A stretch of DNA of 64,000 nucleotides from assembly GCA_944321125.1 (NCBI GenBank), contig CALUKD010000002.1, forward strand, positions 267,991-331,990, written 5' to 3'. Made by a program: the position numbers and the translations under genes. This DNA comes from Candidatus Butyricimonas faecavium. GTDB lineage: Bacteria; Bacteroidota; Bacteroidia; Bacteroidales; Marinifilaceae. Below, piece by piece: positions 18,449 to 26,724 of the stretch; positions within the stretch are counted from its first letter, which is position 1, and each line of letters opens with the position of its first letter. The notes beneath the pieces were generated by a model. That model made no database searches and had not been told where the DNA came from. It saw nothing but the letters and a program-made list of their open reading frames with translations.

Positions 18449-18456
18449 TATATTTG
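18449..18456 (+). promoter_or_regulatory. -7 promoter box of the pentapeptide-repeat gene
   Basis: TATATTTG is a full match to TAnnTTTG and lies 24 bases before the GTG at 18480. No good -33 TTTG is present. Its position supports the GTG as the true start. Confidence 0.45.
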
Positions 18457-18479
18457 CGTGAAACAAAAAATCAGGTTGC

Positions 18480-19139
18480 GTGAAAAGAAACACGAATGAA
18501 ATAAGGATAGCGTTGCCCGTGTTACAGGGAGTGGAGGCCGGAAACGAATCGTTCGGTGAGTTACTGTTAGACGATGACGAGGTGGAGTGTCGTTTGTTTG
18601 CCCGGGAAGTTATTGACGGGGTGGACTTATCGGGGGTGAACGTGTCATCCTGCGTGTTCGATCATGTCTTGTTTTCTGGTTGTTGTCTCCGGGAAGCCCG
18701 GCTCATGGATGTATTGTTTGAGAATTGTGACTTGTCGAACGTGGATTTGTCGGGGGGCGTGCTGTTCCGGGTAGAATTTCGGTCATGCAAGTTGATGGGG
18801 ACGAATCTGTCGGATGGTGTGTTAAATAACGTGTTATTTCAGCATTGTAACGCTCGTTACATGAATCTTTCTATGGGACGTTTGAAACAAGTGCTTTTCG
18901 CTCATGGTGATATGCAAGGAAGTGCTTTGGAGAGTTGTCGGCTGGAAGCTGTGGCGTTTGACACGTGTAGCCTCGTGGAAGCAGAGTTCTCCCGTACTTC
19001 ATTGAAGGGGATTGACTTGACCACCTCGCGGTTAGCAGGTTTGCGGTTGAATGTTGGGGATTTACGTGGTGTGATCGTGTCATCTGTGCAGGCGTTGGAT
19101 TTAACTCGCTATCTAGGGTTGGTTGTCAAGGATATGTAA
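18480..19139 (+). CDS. Pentapeptide-repeat protein
   Basis: 219 residues starting at GTG. From about residue 50 to 200 the chain follows the five-residue A(D/N)LxX rhythm (for example CDLSNVDLSGGVLFRVEF, CSLVEAEFSRTSLKGIDL), which folds into a right-handed square beta-helix. Such proteins often mimic DNA or act as scaffolds; those that protect DNA gyrase (Qnr, MfpA) are about this length, but nothing here shows a gyrase loop. There is no signal peptide, so it is cytosolic. It is preceded by a divergent ligase gene and followed by glutamate decarboxylase 137 bp later. Confidence 0.8.
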   Translation: MKRNTNEIRIALPVLQGVEAGNESFGELLLDDDEVECRLFAREVIDGVDLSGVNVSSCVFDHVLFSGCCLREARLMDVLFENCDLSNVDLSGGVLFRVEFRSCKLMGTNLSDGVLNNVLFQHCNARYMNLSMGRLKQVLFAHGDMQGSALESCRLEAVAFDTCSLVEAEFSRTSLKGIDLTTSRLAGLRLNVGDLRGVIVSSVQALDLTRYLGLVVKDM

Positions 19140-19276
19140 GTGATGTCAGCAAAGTACAAGGGTTGTTAAATGTGACGAGAGGTTGAAACTTTCGTCCCGT
19201 AGCATCGTAATTATTCACGAGTGTCTAGACAGACACGCCCTTTATAAATATTCTAAATAAACTAAACTAATTAATT

Positions 19277-20674
19277 ATGAAGACAGAAAATCCTATCACA
19301 CCGGTTTTTGGGACGGATGAAGAGGCCCGGGTGGCACCGAAATACGAGATGCCAGAGGGTATGATGCCGGGCGAAGTTGCTTATCAAATCGTGCATGACG
19401 AGGCCATGTTGGATGGTAATTCACGTTTGAACTTGGCGACGTTCGTGACAACATGGATGGATGATTACGCTAGAAAAGTGATGACCGAGAACATGGATAA
19501 GAACATGATCGACAAGACGGAGTACCCGCAAACGGCGGAAATCGAGCGTCGATGTGTGAATATCCTTGCCAAGTTGTGGAACTCGCCGGAGAAACCGTAT
19601 TGCACAGGTACGAGTACCGTGGGTTCTTCCGAGGCTTGTATGTTGGGTGGTATTGCAGCTCTGAAGCGCTGGCAGAAGAGACGTAAAGCGAAAGGCCTTC
19701 CTATCGATAAGCCGAATTTCATCATCTCTACCTGTATGCAGGTGGTTTGGGAGAAGTTCGCTATCTACTGGGACGTGGAAATGCGTATGATTCCCGTGAC
19801 GGCGGAGAAGATCACGCTTGATCCGCAGGATGTTATCAAAGCTTGCGATGAGAACACCATTTGCGTGGTGCCGATTCAAGGAGTGACGATTACCGGGTTG
19901 AATGATAACGTGAAGGAGATTAACGATGCGCTCGATAAATTGAACGCCGAGAAAGGTTGGGAAATTTGCATTCACGTGGATGCTGCTACCGGAGGATTTA
20001 TTCTCCCGTTTATCAATCCCGAAACGGTTTGGGATTTCCGTTTGAAATGGGTACTTTCCATCAGTGTTTCCGGTCACAAATTCGGTCTGGTATATCCCGG
20101 TGTGGGTTGGGTGATTTGGAAGGACAAACAGTATTTGCCCGAGGAAATGAACTTTGCCGTGAATTATTTGGGAGCCAATATCCCGAGTATATCCATCAAC
20201 TTCTCTCGTCCGGGCAACCAGGTATTGGCCCAGTATTACCAATTCATACGTTTGGGTAAGGAAGGATACAAGAAGGTGCAACAAAATTGCCTTAACGTTT
20301 GTCTTTACCTGAAAGATCAACTGAAAAAGATGGGTATTTTCGAGTTCTTCAGTGACGATATGCCGAACCCGTTATTCATTTGGAAATTGAAAGATGATCC
20401 AAATCGGAAATGGACTTTGTATGACTTGTCGGATGCCTTGCATGTAGAGGGGTGGCAGGTACCTGCTTATACTATGCCGAAAGCGATGGAGGACGTGATA
20501 ATCATGCGTGTTGTTGTTCGTCAAGGAACCGGATTTGATTTGGCTGATTTGTTGATGGAGGATATTAAACGCTGCGTGAACCAATTGGAGGCATTGAAAG
20601 AACCGACGAATAGTGCCCTGATGTGGGCAAAGAAAGAACCACAGAAACCGAGAGGTTTTAATCATTCCAGATAA
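19277..20674 (+). CDS. gadB: Glutamate decarboxylase (acid resistance)
   Basis: A 465-residue PLP enzyme, almost the same length as E. coli GadB (466). It converts glutamate to GABA and CO2, consuming a proton. Visible motifs: TSTVGSSEACMLGG (about 112-125), HVDAATGGF (H233, D235) and the PLP lysine in SVSGHKFG (K268). The C-terminus ends GFNHSR; E. coli GadB uses a C-terminal histidine to close the active site at neutral pH, and the histidine here could serve similarly (inference). The substrate supply and exchange genes, glutaminase and GadC, lie 2-5 kb away on the other strand. A short inverted repeat GTGTCT-AGAC-AGACAC (19221-19236) lies in the leader. Confidence 0.95.
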   Translation: MKTENPITPVFGTDEEARVAPKYEMPEGMMPGEVAYQIVHDEAMLDGNSRLNLATFVTTWMDDYARKVMTENMDKNMIDKTEYPQTAEIERRCVNILAKLWNSPEKPYCTGTSTVGSSEACMLGGIAALKRWQKRRKAKGLPIDKPNFIISTCMQVVWEKFAIYWDVEMRMIPVTAEKITLDPQDVIKACDENTICVVPIQGVTITGLNDNVKEINDALDKLNAEKGWEICIHVDAATGGFILPFINPETVWDFRLKWVLSISVSGHKFGLVYPGVGWVIWKDKQYLPEEMNFAVNYLGANIPSISINFSRPGNQVLAQYYQFIRLGKEGYKKVQQNCLNVCLYLKDQLKKMGIFEFFSDDMPNPLFIWKLKDDPNRKWTLYDLSDALHVEGWQVPAYTMPKAMEDVIIMRVVVRQGTGFDLADLLMEDIKRCVNQLEALKEPTNSALMWAKKEPQKPRGFNHSR

Positions 20675-20703
20675 ACATACTGCTTGTCAACTATTTACTG
20701 TAT

Positions 20704-20731
20704 AGAGGATCGCTTTGGTGGTCCTCTTTTC
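20704..20731 (+). terminator. Terminator of gadB
   Basis: AGAGGATC (20704-20711) pairs with GGTCCTCT (20720-20727) with one G-T pair and is followed by TTTTCTG, 30 bp after the gadB stop. Confidence 0.7.
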
Positions 20732-20942
20732 TGTTGTCTGATGATTTATTTATGTTAATAGGCTAAAAATAGCTAACAAACTGTTTCTCACCACGTGTAC
20801 ACAGGTGATGAAGTGGTCATGAACAGGTGGAGAACAGGTGGGGAAGGAAAACTGTTAAGGAGGTGATTTGCCGGGGATGGGCAATAGGGGCTGTTTGTTC
20901 CATGCCGGAAGTGATGGTGAGGAGATAATCGGGGAATAAAAA
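20732..20942. other. Intergenic region with direct repeats
   Basis: No gene is visible. It contains three close copies of an AGGTG(G/A) motif (ACAGGTGATG, ACAGGTGGAG, ACAGGTGGGG, about 20800-20848) ahead of the cold-shock-type gene's promoter. A binding site array is possible but unproven. Confidence 0.3.
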
Positions 20943-20972
20943 TTGTTTTTCCGGTAAATTGTGTTATCTTTG
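20943..20972 (+). promoter_or_regulatory. Promoter of the cold-shock-domain gene with long leader
   Basis: TTG (20943-20945) and TATCTTTG (20965-20972, full TAnnTTTG match) are 19 bp apart. Transcription from about 20979 gives an untranslated leader of about 215 bases before the ATG at 21196. Confidence 0.65.
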
Positions 20973-21195
20973 TTTCAATTAGAATTTCGAATATTATTGA
21001 TCGAAACGTTTTTACAAGTTAATCAGGTTTCTCCTTTAATTCTCCTTATCTCTAATTTGTCATTTTAAAACAAATGAATTGGATTTCTACACCCTGTTTT
21101 TTGGAAGAATTCATGGTTGGAAGTTTGGGCATTTGTACTCGTCTTGTCTATAAGGACACCAGAAATAAATGATATTATAAATTAAAACAAATTGC

Positions 21196-21651
21196 ATGGT
21201 AAAACCTACTACATTTGGTAAAAAAGAAAACGAGAAGAAAAAACAAGCTCGAAGACAGGCAAAACAAAATCGGAAAGAAGAGAGAAAACAATCCGGTAAA
21301 GCGAGCTGTTTCGATGAGATGATTGCTTACGTTGATGAACATGGTATGATCACTTCGACACCGCCCGAAGAGAGGCGTGGTGAGGAGGAAATCGTGCAAG
21401 AGAATATACAAATTTCGATTCCCAGGCAGGAGGCCCCCGCTATTTTGAAAGGGCGGGTGGAGTATTTTGACGTGCAGAAAGGGTATGGTTTTATTAAGAA
21501 TCTGGTAGGAATGGACAAATACTTTTTTCATGTCAATAATGTTCTTGTCGATATCATGGAAAATGATATCGTGACGTTTGATTTGGAACGTGGGAAACGG
21601 GGAATGAATGCCGTAAATATTTGTACAATTAATGATCAATTGGCTGTTTAA
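21196..21651 (+). CDS. Cold-shock-domain RNA-binding protein
   Basis: 151 residues. The N-terminus (about 1-40) is very basic (KKENEKKKQARRQAKQNRKEERK), a likely RNA-binding tail. The C-terminal half (about 88-150) is a cold-shock domain with the RNP-like strands KGYGFIKNL and KYFFHVNNV followed by VTFDLERGKRGMNAVNI. This extended CSD type is common in Bacteroidales and differs from the compact 65-70 residue CspA. It should bind single-stranded RNA in the cytosol. The promoter lies about 220 bp upstream, giving a long leader as in cspA-type genes. A 68-residue ORF follows 10 bp later. Confidence 0.88.
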   Translation: MVKPTTFGKKENEKKKQARRQAKQNRKEERKQSGKASCFDEMIAYVDEHGMITSTPPEERRGEEEIVQENIQISIPRQEAPAILKGRVEYFDVQKGYGFIKNLVGMDKYFFHVNNVLVDIMENDIVTFDLERGKRGMNAVNICTINDQLAV

Positions 21652-21661
21652 ATTAATTCAC

Positions 21662-21868
21662 ATGAAAAAGAATACGAATCATTATGAAAGATTATCACAG
21701 GCTCAACAGGCGGAGAACGCGTTGAAAGAACATAGAAAAAGAGTCGGTGAGGTCGAGTATGTCACCATTAGCGGGCGTACTACTTTTGAATTTCCGGTTA
21801 GTTTGTCTGAAGAAGAAAGAGAGATCCGTATCGAAAATTATAAGAAACGACATAAGCCGTTAACTTAA
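21662..21868 (+). CDS. Small hypothetical protein after the cold-shock gene
   Basis: 68 residues from the ATG at 21662 (MKKNTNHYERLSQAQQ), 10 bp after the cold-shock gene, so probably co-transcribed. It is charged and soluble, with a predicted helical start, the beta-like stretch VEYVTISGRTTFEFPV and a basic tail ending KKRHKPLT. I do not recognise the family. A longer reading that starts inside the previous gene is less likely. It converges on the ion-channel gene with only 9 bp between stops. Confidence 0.6.
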   Translation: MKKNTNHYERLSQAQQAENALKEHRKRVGEVEYVTISGRTTFEFPVSLSEEEREIRIENYKKRHKPLT

Positions 21869-21877
21869 GGGGACCGT

Positions 21878-22594
21878 TTATTCGTCAGATGAGCCATTTG
21901 TTTCTTTTCTTTTCCGTTGGAATACCGTCGTGACGTAAGCTGTGAATATTGGGAAGAAAATCATACCTGCGGAAGCAAGAATAACGGCAAGGATTTGACC
22001 AATCTTCGTGACCCCGAAAATATTCGATCCGACCGTGGTGACATTCATCAGTGCCCAATCGAAAGCGTCCCAGTATGTTTTCACGGGTGGGTTGACATCG
22101 TGTTCCATGTAATAGAAAACGATGCTGCAAAAATAGATCGTCGTGAAGAGAATCGTCAGGTACGTGGCGAATAGATTCGTGATCCGGCTACGTGTCATCC
22201 ACCCCACGATAAGTGATACACCGTAGATCCCCCGAGCCAGAGGTATTAAACGCAGGATTAACCACGTGGAATGAGATATGGTAGTCGACAAACTGTACAC
22301 GATATTAAGGTAAGGAATCGAGACCAGTAAGAAAAAAAGGTTATTATTGAAAAAACGCCATGTCCATCCATCCGTGTACCAGCGCACGAAAAAGTCGGCT
22401 AGGAAAAGTCCGCATACCCAAAGATGGAATTTCAATATAAAAGCCTCACTGAGTACATTGTCTCCATTCAATAATTCGATAGAGGCAACGATAATAATGG
22501 CCAAACTGCTCAACAATACAAGTCCGTTGAGTATTTGTTCGAAAACTTTACTTCTTTTCATAGAAAATGGGTTTATAAGTTTTATAAAGTTCAT
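21878..22594 (-). CDS. Voltage-gated-like ion channel (ion transporter family)
   Basis: 238 residues with about six membrane segments (about 25-40, 52-70, 85-105, 110-130, 142-162, 193-220) and a pore loop between the last two, like the Ion_trans/Kch family. The filter region reads NVTTVGSNIF (T186-S190) where K+ channels have TVGYGD, so ion selectivity is uncertain. A putative voltage-sensor helix carries few arginines (ILRLIPLARGIYG). It is the last gene downstream of gadC and glsA on the same strand; a potassium-channel gene accompanies GAD systems in some Bacteroides, which suggests charge compensation. An alternative ATG at 22561 would remove 11 residues. Confidence 0.75.
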   Translation of the reverse strand: MNFIKLINPFSMKRSKVFEQILNGLVLLSSLAIIIVASIELLNGDNVLSEAFILKFHLWVCGLFLADFFVRWYTDGWTWRFFNNNLFFLLVSIPYLNIVYSLSTTISHSTWLILRLIPLARGIYGVSLIVGWMTRSRITNLFATYLTILFTTIYFCSIVFYYMEHDVNPPVKTYWDAFDWALMNVTTVGSNIFGVTKIGQILAVILASAGMIFFPIFTAYVTTVFQRKRKETNGSSDE

Positions 22595-22711
22595 AAGGTC
22601 TATAAAGTCCTAATCTCCCGCGGGGTACTTTGTCAACGGTAACTTGTGTTACTGTTAAAATATGGTCCGAGGGCTTCCCGAAACTTTGTAAACCTTATAA
22701 ACTTTATGAAC
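22571..22711. repeat. Inverted pair of TTCATAAAGTTTATAAGG-type repeats
   Basis: About 22574-22607 reads TTATAAAGTTCATAAGGTCT on the plus strand. About 22682-22711 carries a closely related sequence on the minus strand (TTCATAAAGTTTATAAGG). They face each other across about 75 bp between glsA and the channel gene and overlap the channel gene's start. Related units occur near 15750 and 59250. Confidence 0.5.
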
Positions 22712-23676
22712 TAATCGATTACTTCCACGTGATCTCCCCCGAAGACATTCACGTTCAGTTTTTGGGCGATATACTTGATGGCAGCCTGTGCTTTCACCGA
22801 GTTGCCAGCCTCGTCCAATGGGGGTGCGAAAGCGGCGATACCGAACAGTCCGGGAACCACCCCGAGTACACCACCACCAACTCCTGATTTTGCAGGAACA
22901 CCACTGGTATATAGCCAGTCACCCGTGTGTTCGTAGAATCCTACGGTAGCAATTAGGGAGGTAATTTTAGGCGATAATGACGGGTCGAATACCTGTTGTT
23001 TGGTCACGGGATTCAAACCGTTGTTAGCGATCGTGCAGGCTGCAATGGATAACTGTTTTGCCGTTACGCCCATCGAGCATTGTCGCGTGTACAGGTCCAG
23101 CGACATATCGGGATCGTCGTAAATCCGGTTGAAATTCTTCAATAACCACGCGATAGAACGGTTGTTGAAGTTTGTCTCGGACTCTGATTTGTAAAGTTCA
23201 TCCAATAATTTTAGGTCACTGCCGCTCAATTCCCGCATGTTGTCGGTGATAGCCTTCCATTTGGCATCACTGTTGCCCACGGGTTTTACCATGCTGTCGG
23301 CACTGATAGCCCCGGCGTTCACGAGCGGGGTGCTTGGGTGATCGTTTTCCAGTAGGATCGCCATGATCGAGTTAAACGGCAGTCCTGTGGCATCCGCCCC
23401 GATTTTATCAAGCACGGCTTGTGCCCCGTATTGGCGTAACACTAGAATTGCGGTGTACACCTTGGAAACGGATTCTATACCGAAAACGTAATTCGTGTCA
23501 CCAGCTTCGATTATTTCTCCCGATGGGAGACAAACGGATATACCGAATAAGTTAGAATCGATCTTGTCCAGGAATGGAATATAATTTGCGTTTTTCCCAC
23601 CCTTCAAATCCTTCACTTGTGCATGAGCCTCGTTTACTAATTTTTTGAGGTCATTGCTTGTAATTGTTTTTGTCAT
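22711..23676 (-). CDS. glsA: Glutaminase
   Basis: 321 residues, serine-dependent beta-lactamase-fold glutaminase (GlsA/YbaS family, usual length about 310). It hydrolyses glutamine to glutamate and ammonia. The catalytic SxxK motif is S69-V-S-K72 in GIESVSKVYTAI, and NAGAISADSMV and the C-terminal SGVPAKSGVGGGVLGVVPG are conserved. The released ammonia takes up protons and the glutamate feeds gadB, so it is the first step of glutamine-dependent acid resistance. It lies directly downstream of gadC with a 149-bp gap that holds a G/C hairpin repeat. Confidence 0.94.
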   Translation of the reverse strand: MTKTITSNDLKKLVNEAHAQVKDLKGGKNANYIPFLDKIDSNLFGISVCLPSGEIIEAGDTNYVFGIESVSKVYTAILVLRQYGAQAVLDKIGADATGLPFNSIMAILLENDHPSTPLVNAGAISADSMVKPVGNSDAKWKAITDNMRELSGSDLKLLDELYKSESETNFNNRSIAWLLKNFNRIYDDPDMSLDLYTRQCSMGVTAKQLSIAACTIANNGLNPVTKQQVFDPSLSPKITSLIATVGFYEHTGDWLYTSGVPAKSGVGGGVLGVVPGLFGIAAFAPPLDEAGNSVKAQAAIKYIAQKLNVNVFGGDHVEVID

Positions 23677-23787
23677 ACCTGTGATTGTAATTTATAATTT
23701 TAAATGGAAGGCTATCCCCTTTGTTTTCTCCTTATACGAGAGGAGAAACGGGTGCAAGAGGTCGTTACAATATAACACCGCTGCACG

Positions 23788-23822
23788 TTCTCCCCTTGTG
23801 TAAGGGGAGTTAGAGGGGAGAG
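23788..23822. repeat. Dispersed G/C hairpin repeat, copy 2
   Basis: CTCCCCT-TGTGTAA-GGGGAG followed by TTAGAGGGGAG, the same plan as at 16535-16568. It sits just after the gadC stop and could act as a weak terminator or RNA-stabilising stem between gadC and glsA. Confidence 0.6.
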
Positions 23823-23825
23823 TTT

Positions 23826-25346
23826 TTATTTTTTAGTTTCCGGTGTAGTTGAAGTCGCTGAAGTGGTCGGGGCAACTGGTTGTTCTTCCCAGTGGAACGG
23901 TGCGATTTCAGCTTTCGGGTCTTTCCATGACGGTTTACGCAAGGAATAGATGATAAACGGCGTGGCAACAACCACGATACACCCGATGATTAACACGGCA
24001 AACCAAACGGTGTTACTACCCACGTTGATCTGTGAAGGCGGTATGAAACTCAACACGAAAGCCAGCAAAGCCCCGCAGAATCCCAATCCGGCGATGATCC
24101 ATATCCCGACGTTACTTTTCCGGCCGATAGCGAACGGTCGATTTGCTTTCTTCATCTTGTAGCGCAACACGATTGCTCCGGAGAACATCAACAGGTACAT
24201 AATCAGGTACAACAATACGGTCAATTGTGACAAGATCTGGTAGAACGACTGCACGGAAGGCATGACCACGAATAACAATGCCAAGATTGTAACAACTCCT
24301 CCTTGTACGAACAGGATGTTTTTTTGAACCCCGATCTTGTTGGTTTTTTGGAAGAAAGGAGGGAGGTAACCGGCTTTACCTACGGTGAAAATACCTTTTG
24401 ACGGACCCGCAACCCAAGTAAGCACTCCGGCAAGCACACCGAACATCAAGGCGATAGCTATTACCGGGGATGCCCAGCTGATATGCAGGTATTTGAGATA
24501 CCCGTCGAACCCGACAAGCAAACTTTGTGTCAGGTTAATGTCTTTTGCGGGAATAATCAACCCCAGAGCGAACGTACCCAGCACGAAGATAACCACGGTA
24601 ATCCCGGCACCGATAAAGATCGCTTTCGGGTAGTTCTTCGATGCGGGTTCCTTCACGTCCATCACGTGAATACCCATCATCTCCATTCCGGCGTAGAAGA
24701 GGAAGATTCCTGAGGCTAGCACGAGGTTGTCAAACTTGGTTAAGTCGGGGAAGAAACCTTGGCTCATGTCCATGTTATTATGCCCGCCCGTGGAAATGTA
24801 AATAATACCGAAAATGATCAGAAGCCCGGCGGGAATAATCGTCCCGACCATGGCCCCGATCTTGGAAACTTTACCTACCCATCCTAGTCCTTTCAGCGAG
24901 ATAAAGGTTGCAACCCAGTAAATAGCCAGCACGGTAACCAGCGTGAAGATTTTGTTGGATGCCAGCAGGGCATCTTCGGAGGTGTTCAAGCCGATGTATG
25001 CGATGGACACGGCCCCGAATGTCAGGACTGTCGGGTACCAGATCGTACTCTCGATCCATTGCAGGAATATTGCTAGGAAACCGAAACGTTTTCCGTACGC
25101 CTCACCTACCCAACGGAAAACTCCACCCTCTTTCTGGGCGAACATGGCGGCTAATTCGGCTGCCACGAGAGCCGTGGGAACCAGAAATACAATGGCCGCA
25201 AATAAATAGTAGAATGCAGAACTCAACCCATAAACGGCTTCTGCCGGTAGGCCACGAAGACTCACAACCGCCGCGACATTCATAATCGCGAGGGTTATCA
25301 CGCCGAGTTTCATCGCGGTCCCTTTTGTGTTTGAATTTGTTGTCAT
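23826..25346 (-). CDS. gadC: Glutamate:GABA antiporter
   Basis: A 506-residue, 12-helix APC-superfamily exchanger, close to E. coli GadC (511). It imports glutamate and exports GABA, removing the product of gadB. The first helix region MKLGVITLAIMNVAAVVSLRGLP matches GadC-type transporters, including the conserved unwound segment, and there is a soluble C-terminal tail (about 470-506) ending in a Thr/Pro-rich stretch. In GadC the C-terminal plug blocks transport at neutral pH; the tail here is shorter in basic residues, so this is only a likely parallel. It is upstream of glsA on the same strand. Confidence 0.92.
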   Translation of the reverse strand: MTTNSNTKGTAMKLGVITLAIMNVAAVVSLRGLPAEAVYGLSSAFYYLFAAIVFLVPTALVAAELAAMFAQKEGGVFRWVGEAYGKRFGFLAIFLQWIESTIWYPTVLTFGAVSIAYIGLNTSEDALLASNKIFTLVTVLAIYWVATFISLKGLGWVGKVSKIGAMVGTIIPAGLLIIFGIIYISTGGHNNMDMSQGFFPDLTKFDNLVLASGIFLFYAGMEMMGIHVMDVKEPASKNYPKAIFIGAGITVVIFVLGTFALGLIIPAKDINLTQSLLVGFDGYLKYLHISWASPVIAIALMFGVLAGVLTWVAGPSKGIFTVGKAGYLPPFFQKTNKIGVQKNILFVQGGVVTILALLFVVMPSVQSFYQILSQLTVLLYLIMYLLMFSGAIVLRYKMKKANRPFAIGRKSNVGIWIIAGLGFCGALLAFVLSFIPPSQINVGSNTVWFAVLIIGCIVVVATPFIIYSLRKPSWKDPKAEIAPFHWEEQPVAPTTSATSTTPETKK

Positions 25347-25462
25347 CTTGAATTAATTTAGTTTAGAATTTATAATCTAGAAATTTTGGTTAGTTATATC
25401 TGTCTTGTTTGTATGGGGTAAATACGGGAGAAAAGACGAGAAGGTTCTTTCTTGCGCCATAT

Positions 25463-26662
25463 TTAACGTTGAATTTGCATCCCCAAAGTACTCGTATTTC
25501 GTTTAAAATAGGTGAACACGGCAAATATCCCGGTCAGTATCGTGCTGAATAAAAACGGGAAATAGGAGGCATCCGTGGAGAATATTCCCTGTAAAATTTC
25601 GAGAATAAAAGGGTAGGTGATAATTGCCATGTAATTCATGGCCATCACCAGTGCCAGTGCGAATGTTACGTGCGATTCGGCCGTACTCGTGGATGTTTTG
25701 TCGTATATGATGGGTTGCATACACCCATACCCCAACCCGATAAGAATAACACCGATGGTTAGTAGTACTGGCCCACCTTTCGCAAGGAAAAGCACGAAAC
25801 CGAGGGCGATGGCCGCGGAGGAATACACGTTCGTGTAACTGCGCAACCACCCGATGATGTTGTTGATAAAAAGTCCGGGGATTGTCATGGCGAGGAAAAA
25901 GACGGAAATATACGTGCCGGAAATGTCCGGGTCCTTGAATTTCAACGTTTCCATGTAGATTGATAAGTTAAAAGGGACTGTCAGCACGATAAATGTGATA
26001 AAGTAATAGAGAAACATGAGTGCTACCGGCCAGTTGTGGTTTGTCGATATGGGGATATCGTTTGTAGGTTTGGCTCTTTGAGGTGTTGCCGGAGGGGCAG
26101 AGTTCAGTTTAAAAGCGAACAACAGCGAGATCCCCGACAGGCAGTACACGAGGAATGCGTAATGCCAGTTGATGTTGGCGAGAACGCCAGCAAGAAAGGT
26201 GGCGAGAACTAGTGTGATATTGGTGATCGACGAGGCGATTCCCAGTTGGCGGGTCCTGTAACGTTTCGTGAAGTTGTCAGCGATAAGTCCCGTGGAAAAC
26301 GGGATGATCATCCCGGCCCCGACGCCCAAAAGGGCGCTGACTACCAGTAGCAGCCACAGGGAATTACTGAAAGGGTAAATCACGCTACACCCGAAGAATA
26401 TTGATAACCCGATAATAAGAATTCTTTTTTTGTTAATCTTTAAAGATAATCGTCCTGCCAGTAGGATGAACGGGACAATGATAAATGACGGCAGCGATTC
26501 GAGCATTTGTAGCTCCAAATCGCTGGCATTCTTGAAAATGTTCTTGAGATCACCGAGAATCGGCGAGATGGCCAAGCCGGGTAATGAAGTTACCATCGAT
26601 ATGGAATAGATGGCAAGGAGTGCCGTGAGCGTGATCATGCCATGGCCAGTTTGTATTTTCAT
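25463..26662 (-). CDS. Major facilitator superfamily transporter
   Basis: 399 residues with about 12 hydrophobic segments and MFS features: the loop-2-3 signature region (LAGRLSLKINKKRILIIG) and the helix-5 stretch GVGAGMIIPFSTGLIADNF. The family handles drugs or metabolites; no substrate motif is visible. It lies 116 bp upstream of gadC and 62 bp downstream of the methyltransferase gene, all on the minus strand, so it may be part of the same transcript. A role in acid resistance is not supported by sequence. Confidence 0.82.
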   Translation of the reverse strand: MKIQTGHGMITLTALLAIYSISMVTSLPGLAISPILGDLKNIFKNASDLELQMLESLPSFIIVPFILLAGRLSLKINKKRILIIGLSIFFGCSVIYPFSNSLWLLLVVSALLGVGAGMIIPFSTGLIADNFTKRYRTRQLGIASSITNITLVLATFLAGVLANINWHYAFLVYCLSGISLLFAFKLNSAPPATPQRAKPTNDIPISTNHNWPVALMFLYYFITFIVLTVPFNLSIYMETLKFKDPDISGTYISVFFLAMTIPGLFINNIIGWLRSYTNVYSSAAIALGFVLFLAKGGPVLLTIGVILIGLGYGCMQPIIYDKTSTSTAESHVTFALALVMAMNYMAIITYPFILEILQGIFSTDASYFPFLFSTILTGIFAVFTYFKRNTSTLGMQIQR

Positions 26663-26724
26663 GTTGGTCCTGTTTAGTTTTCTGCACTATACGGGAGAGA
26701 CAAGTGAAAAGATTCATACTAACT

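Noticed and set aside
19421..20320. A 299-codon open frame on the minus strand across gadB
   Set aside because: It lies wholly inside a strongly supported gene, has no recognisable protein motifs and results from codon bias of gadB on the opposite strand.
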